Shown here: positions 45,776 through 54,135 of the stretch, piece by piece
Numbering within the stretch: position 1 is the first letter of the stretch
Layout: the number at the start of each line of letters is the position of its first letter
Assembly (NCBI GenBank): GCA_033439685.1
Contig: JAUEDM010000002.1
Coordinates: 4,898,001-4,962,000 of the forward strand
Source of the DNA: Apodospora peruviana
Lineage: Eukaryota > Ascomycota > Sordariomycetes > Sordariales > Lasiosphaeriaceae
Reading direction: 5' to 3'
DNA length: 64,000 nucleotides
Notes under the pieces: generated by a model
Told to the model about the DNA's origin: nothing
Databases searched by the model: none
The model's input: only the letters and a program-made list of their open reading frames with translations
Translations under genes and position numbers: made by a program

Positions 45776-46965
45776 ATGGCGGGTATTTTCGGCGGCCAAC
45801 CGGCGGCGACGCAGAGCCAAAACAACACACTGGGCGACCTGAAGATGGATGTTGCGCTTGCGAGCCCGCCCGAGGACAGCATCACAGACCTCGCATTCAA
45901 CCCCACAGGAAATGACGATCTGTTGGCTGTAGCAAGTTGGGACAAGAAAGTACGCATATACCAGATCCTCAGCAACGGCTCGGGCGAGGGCAAGGCCTTG
46001 ATAGAGCATGACGGACCCGTCTTCTCCTGCGACTTCTCCAAAGTATGTTCAACCTCCTTCCCTGGGCGTGTTGCCAGACCTCTAACAAATTCCTTAAACA
46101 GGACGGAACGAAGGTACTCACTGCCGGCGCCGACAAGCAGGGCAAGGTGATGGACCTCGCCTCTGGGTCAGTACAGCAGATCGCGGCACACGATGCGCCG
46201 ATCAAGTCGATTCGCTACTTCGACATCAACGGCTCGCCGATGGCCGTCACCGGCTCGTGGGACAAGACCATCAAGTACTGGGATTTCCGGGCCCAAGCGC
46301 CCGTTCTGTCGGTGACATGCCAGGAACGCGTCTACACCATGGACGTGCGGGACAATCTCCTGGTGGTTGGCACCGCCGACCGGTACATCAATGTCATCAA
46401 CCTCAAGGAACCGGCCAATTTCTACAAGACCATCCAGAGCCCGCTCAAGTGGCAGACGCGAGTCGTCAGCTGCTTCACCGATTCGCACGGATTCGCCATT
46501 GGCAGCATTGAGGGACGTTGCGCGATCCAGTACGTGGAGGAGAAAGACAATGCGTAAGGATTTTCTCAACTGTTGGTTGGCCTGATGTTCACTAACAAAC
46601 AAAACAGGTCAAACTTCTCGTTCAAATGCCACCGCGACACGCCACAAAACAATGTTACCAACGTTCACGCGGTCAACGACATCTCTTTCCACCCAGTACA
46701 TGGAACGTTCAGCACAGCCGGTAGCGACGGCACGTTCCACTTCTGGGACAAGGATGCCAAGCACAGGCTCAAGGGATATCCCAACGTCGGGGGCAGCATC
46801 ACAGCGACCAAGTTCAACAAGAACGGCACGATCTTTGCCTACGCCATTAGCTATGACTGGAGCAAGGGATATCAGGCCAACAGCGCGAGCTATCCGACCA
46901 AAGTGATGCTACATCCGGTGCAGAACGACGAGTGTAAACCGCGTCCAAGCGTTAAGAAGAGGTAG
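45776..46965 (+). CDS. RAE1: mRNA export factor Rae1/Gle2 (WD40)
   Basis: Exons 45776-46042, 46102-46553 and 46608-46965 give 358 aa. A seven-bladed WD40 protein of the nuclear pore that docks on the Nup98-type GLEBS motif and helps mRNA export. Diagnostic stretches are DSITDLAFNPTGNDDLLAVA and SWDKKVRIYQI early, GPVFSCDFSKDGTKVLTAGA across the first intron, TGSWDKTIKYWDFRAQAPVL, CQERVYTMDVRDNLLVVGTA, SPLKWQTRVVSCFTDSHGFA and IGSIEGRCAIQYVEEKDNAS across the second intron. The end HPVQNDECKPRPSVKKR is typical. Introns are 59 and 54 nt with GTATGT/GTAAGG donors and CAG acceptors. Length matches the family. Confidence 0.96.
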
Positions 46966-47716
46966 AGTGATTCGATAATTAAATGGACAGTGGATTAATT
47001 TGCTTTTGAATATGTAGTGCACTGAAGAAGTAAAGCCAGATGAGTTTGGGAGAGAAAGGGGGCGAACAAGATTCGGTTGTTATGGGAGAGACAGGAGAGA
47101 TGGGAGATCCGTTGGGGGTTGGGCTAGTCACCTAGGGGTCCGTCAGTGTGGTGGCGTAAAGAAAAAAACATTTGATACCAAACGTGCGGGTTTATGCGTT
47201 GGACGACTGGAGGTGTGAAGAAAAGCGACCTATGTTGTTTGGCAATCGAGGAAGGAACCGCGGCAGAGGGAAGCATGACGCGACGGTCACAGGCTGGAGT
47301 TCAACGAAAAGGGAATTTATCTGGCCGAAGGACATTTAGTTATGTAGATAGTAAGCTATGAAGAGAAATGCTCGCAAAAAACGCTGTGAGTTATCGTGCA
47401 ATGCTGACTTGGTCAGAATGAAGTGTTGCAGCTCCGAAGGTCAACGAATAGATCTATTCTATCGTCACGTTCGAGACAAACCAAATACAGACCCACAATA
47501 CTATATATATTCAAACCTTTTAGACTCGCATCCTACGCACTGGACAGATCTGTTCCGCGAATATACTACCTAGACCTGAACTCTCAACATGACGAGGGCC
47601 GTCAAAATTCAAGAACCGGTAGGTCAAGGTTGTACCAAATTAAAAACAACTGTTACCAAAGCAAAAACATGATGTAGAAAAAAAATCATACCCTTAAAAG
47701 AAACAGAAAAAGAAAG
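46966..47716. other. 750 bp downstream of RAE1
   Basis: RAE1 3' UTR and beyond; AT-rich, with no recognisable gene. Ends at the first tRNA-like element. Confidence 0.5.
47707..47711 (-). terminator. Probable pol III terminator of tRNA-like element 1
   Basis: Five T on the minus strand, six bases beyond the end of the element core, within a longer T-rich stretch (47698-47715). Confidence 0.5.
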
Positions 47717-47808
47717 GTCCCAGTGCGGGATTCGAACCCACGTCTGCGATTTTGCCGTAGCATTTATCCGAAGATATCGCAATGTTGCCCATTACACCAA
47801 CTGAGCTA
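47717..47808 (-). ncRNA. tRNA-like pol III element, copy 1
   Basis: On the minus strand it reads TAGCTCAGTTGG (A-box match), TGTAATGGGCAACAT, a variable hairpin, GACGTGGGTTCGAATCCCGC (T-arm with B box GGTTCGAATCC), then ACTGGGAC. The D-arm-like GCTC/GGGC and the T-arm stem pair. A T-run lies just downstream. The central part forms TGCGAT/ATCGCA with a loop of about 25 bases. The seven bases before the D arm (AAATAAG) cannot pair with ACTGGGA, so no acceptor stem forms and no standard anticodon arm can be drawn. It is therefore not called a tRNA gene. It may be a tRNA-derived repeat, a decayed tRNA, or a distinct small RNA. Confidence 0.6.
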
Positions 47809-47902
47809 CTTATTTATCCGCAATCTTGCTGACGTTCTCTAGCAGTTAATTACCAAAAGATATTTGGAGAAAATCCGTAGCGAGGCGGAAGAAAAGGTGG
47901 GG

Positions 47903-47908
47903 AAAAAA
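47903..47908 (-). terminator. Probable pol III terminator of tRNA-like element 2
   Basis: Six T on the minus strand immediately after the element core (ACTGGGACAATTTTTT). Confidence 0.6.
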
Positions 47909-47910
47909 TT

Positions 47911-47986
47911 GTCCCAGTGCGGGATTCGAACCCACGTCCGCGTTGAAATTGGTTAACACGATGTTGCCCATTACACCAACTGAGCT
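47911..47986 (-). ncRNA. tRNA-like pol III element, copy 2
   Basis: Same core as copy 1 in the same orientation, about 100 bases away. The A box is AAGCTCAGTTGG, one base off copy 1. The D-loop region TGTAATGGGCAACAT and the T-arm GTGGGTTCGAATCCCGC are identical. The variable hairpin is different in sequence, CGTGTT/AACGCG with a 10-base loop and one G-T pair, but still pairs. The 5' flank again does not pair with ACTGGGA. Six T follow. Confidence 0.6.
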
Positions 47987-50102
47987 TGCTTTACAACTTT
48001 GATGCGATAACCATTCAGAACCGGTGAATATATGCAAGTGTCAGTCGGGTTGGCACACCACCGTTGCCATTGAGGACGCCAAGCTGTGAGGCGTCTATTC
48101 TGCCTATGCAGCCTAGGTAGCTGCTCTGGTCAGCCTCAGGCCAGACAGGAGCTGGGCGTTTTCAGCCTTGACGAGTATTCCGTACCTGAGGTAGGTAGGT
48201 GGCCTGGATGAAAAGGAGGATCGGTATCGAGGTCGCGGTGTGTACCTTGATGCGTGCAGAGGTTGCTCGCAGCTACCTCTCCAGAAAGGCCTTCTTATTC
48301 CTATGAGCCTTTCCTTACGGGTACCAGCCTAGGAGGGTTGGTTTACCCATCATACAGGTACAGGTTGAGAAAGAGTTTGGGCGACGGGACTTGACTTCGA
48401 ATCCGCACCAAGGTCGAAAAGTGTCGATTTCTTTCAGCTGGCGGCCAGATTTATGGACTGGACAGGCTGGGCGGTCGACAACGAGAAGAGTCACGACCTT
48501 TTAACTCCAACAAGTTTGCTCGGTATATCGGTATAGCCGGCGCTAGTATAGCCGGTCGTAGGTACGGAGACTGCCATTACAATGCTCGGTGCTCGGCAAA
48601 GAAGCTATCATGGCCCCACAACACATGTCGTCGGGAAAAAGGGCATGCGGCTCTCGCAGAAGCCGGGCGTGGTGGGGAGTTTCCACTTTCCAAGTTTTTG
48701 GCTGATGAGTTTCATGTGTGTCGTGAGGCGTTCGTCATTCTGCCTTGGTCAATGTGTCAAAAGTGCTGTCCGGGCTGGATCCAGCCTTCTTGAAGCATAT
48801 CAGATCTGTAGGTCAGACCGTCAGAGTGATGAACTTCAGAACATGATGCTCAGAAAAGATAACAACGTCAGCTTAAACCCTATCCCCCGGACCGAGGTGC
48901 CCGGCTCGGGGCTTCTTCGTTCCAGCAGGGCTACCCAAGTTCGTTCTGACATGTCTGTGATGGTGTTGGAATCAATATTGTTAGGAAAGACAGTCATCAG
49001 GAAACGAATCCCGAGGAAGGCTCCCGAAAGGCGATGACTCTTGTCCAGACTCCAGCAGAGATGTGATGATCCCGGAGTTTCTACCCCACGACGAATGACT
49101 GTCAGTGGAGGACGGATTCTCCAGAATCTCCAGAGTCGCCAAATGGCTCCAAACTTCCCCTGAAGCTTGGGGTCGCCGGGTCGGTGGGCGGTGGGATGGC
49201 CCCCGATCAACGGAGTTCGGCAATTTGGTTCTGTGGATTTTGTTGACTCTGAGACTAAACCGTAAAAAGTAATTGCCGAACTCGCCAAAACAGCCTCCCC
49301 AGGCCACACCATGCGGGCGGGACGGGATATGGCCCAAGCTCCCCCTCAACAATGTGGATAAGTACCCCAGAGCTTCCCCACCATTTGCGCTTGTCAAAGA
49401 TCACAAGACCAGACTGCCTGAAAGACGCGAGATTCGACTTGTTTTGTTCTGTTCAGGTCGGTTACTGGTGCGGTTGTTGAGAAATGGGGTATGTGTTCTC
49501 CGCCAGCGCTTGTTGTCATTCTTGGCGGCCTAATACCGGTAGGTACGGAGTACATGTATGGATAGGATGAAATACAGATCATAGTAACCCGTACCTGAGC
49601 GCCTGATAAAGTCTGATAACAGACGATAAATGTGACGATCTCAGACCGGAAAAGCCCGTAACTTTCTAGCTGCTGGCTAGCCGTGCAAGGGCCTTGCAAT
49701 CGCTTTGTTCTTTTCCCGCCGTTCTCACACGGGAAAAGGGGGGAATCATGGCTGGTTCCAAATTTTGGTCCACACGGGGTACCTCTGCCTCAAAGTTGTT
49801 GTGGAGAGGTACCGTGTGAACATTCCATGCATTATTCCTGTCCCAGTCAGTGTCCACGTTCTTGGTCTTGGCTGGGCGATTGTCAGAAGAAAGAGGGTCG
49901 GAGGTCCGGGTACCTGCCTTACCTGCAATTTATATCGAAGCTCTCGCCCACCACACCTTCACTTACCTCTTCTTTCATCCATCATCACTTCCATCCCTCT
50001 GTGTCGCCAGTCTCTGCCACTATTATCGTGTCCTACCTCGGTGTTGCTGCGTGCAATTGAACGAAGCACTTTACTTTTCTACATTCTCAAGTGCAGATCA
50101 CA
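47987..50102. other. 2.1 kb spacer between the tRNA-like pair and a small gene
   Basis: No gene supported. Contains GAGTATTCCGTACCTGAGG near 48173 and GGTACGGAGTACATGTA near 49542. Open frames around 48582-49037 and 48836-49397 overlap on opposite strands and are not recognisable. The last 150 bases are C/T-rich, consistent with a promoter or 5' UTR. Confidence 0.45.
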
Positions 50103-51074
50103 ATGTCGTTCCGTATACCGACCCCCGTGTCCAAGTTGATGGCTCGGTCCATCAGCTCAACAGCTCAAGTTGCTCGGCCGACTAACCTTCTCAACAATGG
50201 CTCCAAAACTGCCGCTGGTTCAAGGAAACGACAGCCCAAAGCAAAGAAGGTTGCCGAGGACGCCGATGCTGCCGAAGTAAGTTCTACTGCTGTTGTACGA
50301 CGTTATGATCACCTCGGACCGCAATCACCGAATGCTGCATACACCGGACTGCGATTCACCGACATGGTTGCCGGTCTATCCCGATGCTCTCGCATCATCA
50401 CCCCCAAAATCCGATTGTGTACCTGTCTTATCCTTTAATCGGACACGCAATTGCTATCAGTCATCGTCTTTTATCCATTTTCATGAAGTGCCCCTGTGTT
50501 GAAAGCAATAACCACCACTTATACCAAACGAATCACTAACATCCCCTGTCTTAATTAGTACTCAACAAAATCAACAACAACCCCCCACAGGCCACACCTC
50601 CCCCAAGTGCAGCGCACCGGCCGCACCAACATCCCCCTGATGCAAGGCTTTCGGACTTCAGCACCGAAACCGACAAGGCTCGACACCTCAACAATTGACT
50701 TCGCCTACCTCCCCAACCTCCATTTGGAAGCAGCGTCCCAACCAGACCCGTGGATGAACATCCGCGTGCCTTTGCTGCCGGACAACGATTCCCCTGCCCC
50801 CGGTTTCCGGAAACCTGAGCAGACCGACGCGCCGCTCGCGAGGCCCGAGATTTCTGTTGTGGCAGCCAACCCGGAGCAGGTCTACCCTGCCTCCGCGCTC
50901 ACAGAGGTCGAGGGTATGGGCGTCGACGGTGTCGAGCTCAAGTTTGTGCGCAATCTCCATGATTCTACCTCGAACGATCTGGGTCTGGGTGGCCAGGGCA
51001 TGATCAAGGATTTGTGGAAGGGGTTGGTTGATGATCTTGGTTTTGGTGCCAACGGTAAACAGAAACCTGCTTAA
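50103..51074 (+). CDS. Small protein with a mitochondrial-type presequence, function unknown
   Basis: Exons 50103-50276 and 50559-51074 give 229 aa. The N-terminus MSFRIPTPVSKLMARSISST is rich in Ser and Arg without acids, as in mitochondrial targeting peptides, followed by a basic stretch RKRQPKAKKV. The second exon starts after a good branch site (CACTAAC) and TTAATTAG, in phase 0, and includes RTNIPLMQGFRTSAPKPTRL, DFAYLPNLHLEAASQPDPWM, NIRVPLLPDNDSP and a C-terminal helix MIKDLWKGLVDDLGF. A later acceptor at 50590 (CCCCACAG) would change frame and lose this protein. The intron of 282 nt is the longest inferred in the window. I recognise no family; it looks like a sordariomycete-conserved mitochondrial protein. 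Confidence 0.7.
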
Positions 51075-51386
51075 CCATACTCTTTTTCTCTTCTGGATTT
51101 CTTGGTGTTATTACTGTTGGTTTAATAGCGTTTTGTAATTCTTTTATTGTTTGGGAGGCAAAGTCACTGGGCTGTTGTTCCTATGAGGCCTGTTCGAGGT
51201 TACGATTGAAACGGACGATCCTTTCTTATCAGATCACAGGGTTCTGTCTTGGTTTAGATGAACAATCAACAATTTTATAGTATTGTACATCTGTGATTTT
51301 ATTGCGGAAGGCGAAGAGATACAGTATCCAAGGCACAGAGTATTCAAGATACCCTTATGTGATGTGCTACTACAGAATATCATACA

Positions 51387-51465
51387 TAGCTCAGTTGGTG
51401 TAATGGGCAACATGGCGATCTATAAGTTTACATCGCAGACGTGGGTTCAAATCCCGCACTGGGAC
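51387..51465 (+). ncRNA. tRNA-like pol III element, copy 3
   Basis: Plus-strand copy of the element seen twice near 47.8 kb, thus inverted relative to them and 3.4 kb away. A box TAGCTCAGTTGG, shared TGTAATGGGCAACAT, then a hairpin GCGAT/ATCGC with a 12-base loop, then GACGTGGGTTCAAATCCCGC and ACTGGGAC. The B box has one change (GGTTCAAATCC). The 5' flank (ATCATACA) does not pair with the 3' end. Followed by a strong T-run. Confidence 0.6.
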
Positions 51466-51470
51466 CTATC

Positions 51471-51490
51471 TTTTTCTTTTTTTTTTTTTT
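51471..51490 (+). terminator. Pol III-type T-run after tRNA-like element 3
   Basis: Five T, a C, then 14 T, starting six bases after the element. A classical pol III stop signal in position and length. Confidence 0.7.
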
Positions 51491-51826
51491 CTCTACCTAT
51501 TTCTTTTTAAATCATCCTTCTACTATAGTGATAGGTATCTAGGCACTCTAGGTTACAAGAGTATGTTCTTTCCTTGGTACAACCTTGAGCTACCTGTTCT
51601 CCTTTGAGTTACAGGTAGTCGGTTACACACTCAAGACATGAATACAAACCAACCAAGGAACGGCACACGCCGGTCATCTAGGGAAGTTCCATGGCCAGTT
51701 CAGAACATCATGTTTTCAGTCAGAAAAAAAAAACGATGGTATGCCTTACAAATAAAACAAGCAAACACAATTCCCAAGAGACAATAAAAAGAACAAATAC
51801 ACTCTATATACCAGTCCCTAATATAA
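51491..51826. other. Spacer between tRNA-like element 3 and ERV41
   Basis: AT-rich; includes the ERV41 3' UTR on the minus strand. Nothing else seen. Confidence 0.5.
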
Positions 51827-53137
51827 CTAATCAGTATACCCCTTCCCGTTACTCCCACCATGGCTACTATGACCGCCCAACATCCCCTGACTCTGCCCGC
51901 TTCGTCGCCGCCGTCCCATAACCTCGCTCACCCAATCTGACAACCGGAAACCCCAATGACCCGCAACCAGCGCGCCGCTGAGCACATTGATCACTTTGAT
52001 CAGAAACACAAAGAAACTGTCTCTCGACTCGACGATATTCAGCAGGATCGGCTCAATGTCGTACTTGAAAAAGATGCCAGGAATAATACGATCGTTGATC
52101 TCCTGGCTCTGCTCGGTAACGGCGTACTGGTTCGTGAAAATCGACGCGGAGCCCATCTTGCCCGGGTCGCCGACGCTATAGGCGGTCGGCACGACAGACA
52201 TAAAGTACTGGAACTTGTGGAAATGGTTGGGCGCCGCGTTGACGGTGCGGTCGAGCGGGTTTACGAGAGACGGCAGGAACGGACCGAACGAGAGTTCCGA
52301 GATGATATGCGAGAAATTGAATGCTTTGTCAAAAAGTCAGTCAACTGATCCCACACACAGATAGGGGCGGGACAAACCGTTATGGTCCAAATGCTCCCCA
52401 AATTCCATGTACCCATGACCTCTAGCCGTGATATGAAAGTCCCCCTGCACTTTATTCAGCGACAGACTCCCAAAAATCCGACAGCTATCCGCCTCTTTGC
52501 CCCAAAGCCTCGGCGTCTTGCCCCACCGCGCCTTTTTTCTTCCGAGGGCAACGATATCGTGAATATGTTCCTCCCCAAAACCTTCTTCTCCGATTGTAGT
52601 GTACCCCTCGCCCGTGATCACCCGGCCCTGCGCGTCCCTTCCCAGCTTATGCATTTCTTTGGCATCGACCCACTGCGCCCAGTTGGTCGGGTCCCGCGTC
52701 AGTTTTGTCCCTGCCAGAATCCGGTCGCCCGCGGCGTCCTGCACGTTAATATGCAAATCCGCGCACTTCATCTTCACCACGATATCCAAATTAATATCCA
52801 TCGAGTGCGAGACGCCCTTCTCGACGGCAAAGGTGTGCGTCTCGGTCCCGCGCCACCAACGCGATAGTTCGGACCAGAAGAGAAGGAGGGAGATAATAAT
52901 CATAGCGACGGTCCATTTCCCGCCGCCCGAGGTCCGTTCGACGTATTGAGGTTTCGCCTTGGCTGTGTTGTGTCAAGTCAAGTCGTCAGCCAGATTTCCC
53001 CAAGGATATATGTTAAAAAGGTTGGTGTAGGTAAGGTACTTACGAAACGCATCAAACGCGCTGACTATCCCTCCGCTCTTGGGCCCAAAGGCATCATCGT
53101 CCAAGTGGCCATGTTTCTCCTCGTACCCGTTCATCAT
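51827..53137 (-). CDS. ERV41: ER-Golgi vesicle protein Erv41
   Basis: Exons on the minus strand: 53044-53137, 52378-52962 and 51827-52323, giving 391 aa. Starts ATGATG; MMNGYEEKHGHLDDDAFGPK, then the first membrane segment WTVAMIIISLLLFWSEL, then WWRGTETHTFAVEKGVSHSM and NLDIVVKMKCADLHINVQDA. A large lumenal domain follows, with HLDHNAFNFSHIISELSFGP formed across the second intron and NPLDRTVNAAP, SASIFTNQYAVTEQSQE and PGIFFKYDIEPILLNIVES. The second membrane segment is FFVFLIKVINVLSGALVAGHW near the C-terminus. Erv41 pairs with Erv46 in COPII/COPI vesicles and helps retrieve ER residents. The order and motifs identify Erv41 and not Erv46. Introns are 54 and 81 nt. The last tail, RRRRSGQSQ..., is cytosolic and Gly/Ser-rich. 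Confidence 0.95.
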
Positions 53138-54135
53138 GACGGTGTCGGCCGTTTCGTTCTGTACGATGGTTTCTATCGTAGTGCGAGCTTGTCTCACTTT
53201 GTATGTCCCTCCCCCTTCAGCCTTGTGAGGGGCCCCGTCCGTATCCGCCTCCTTCTTTTCCCAATCAGACAGACAGTCGCCTTGTTGTATTTTCGAATAT
53301 CTTAGAAAGCCAAACTCAGTCCAGCGTGGAGTCGTGGGCGTTGTCGCAAAAAAAAAAAAAGGAAAAAGGCGTGTGGTATCCCGCCGACGTCCCTGGTTTC
53401 ACGTCCGCATCGGAGACGGGCGCACGGTTGGACTGACACCTCGATAGGCTGTTCAGTTAAATCAGGAAAAGAGAGAAAGGGTCCAAAATCTATAGGTCAA
53501 AAATAGTTAAAACAAGAGCGTAGTCGAAAGAGAAAGGGCGTTCGCTCCGGTCAGGATATGCTGACACACACTGAACCCGTCGATGTGGAAGCTGGCAGCT
53601 GCTGTTAGCTCGACGTCAATCTTGAGGACAGCTTGACCAAAACTTTCTTGGGCCTGGGCCGCCGCCCGTTGCAGCCAGCCGACCGGGGTTTGGGACTTGG
53701 CGCAGATCGCCTGACGCAGGATGACCAATGAGAAGAGTTGAATGGCTCAATTGGCAATTGGCGGGGCTCACTGGCCTGGCCTTACGGTTGAGTGGCGCAT
53801 CGTTGTAAGTCCAGTGTGGGGTTCAGTGTTGGGGGCATCAACTTCAGTCCTCAGATCATCATATTAGATGCAGTGATACGAATAAGTCTGATAGCATTAG
53901 CAGATACACCGACTTCGCCAATACTGACTTCATTTTTAACCATCTGTAGATTAAGAAAGGCGAAATGCTTACACATCAGTCCAAACTTGGACCATAATCA
54001 ACTCACGATATTTTCCTCAAGTGCTCAAGAACAAACATGGAACAGCACTAACCTCGCCAGAAACCACGACACATCAGTTCCAGATCCACCCGACCACAAA
54101 GAACCCTAGCAAGCAGCATCTGTCTCCGTAACAAA
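53138..54135. other. 1 kb spacer between ERV41 and FluG
   Basis: ERV41 promoter and FluG 3' UTR. A poly-A run is at 53347-53360. No gene supported. Confidence 0.5.
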
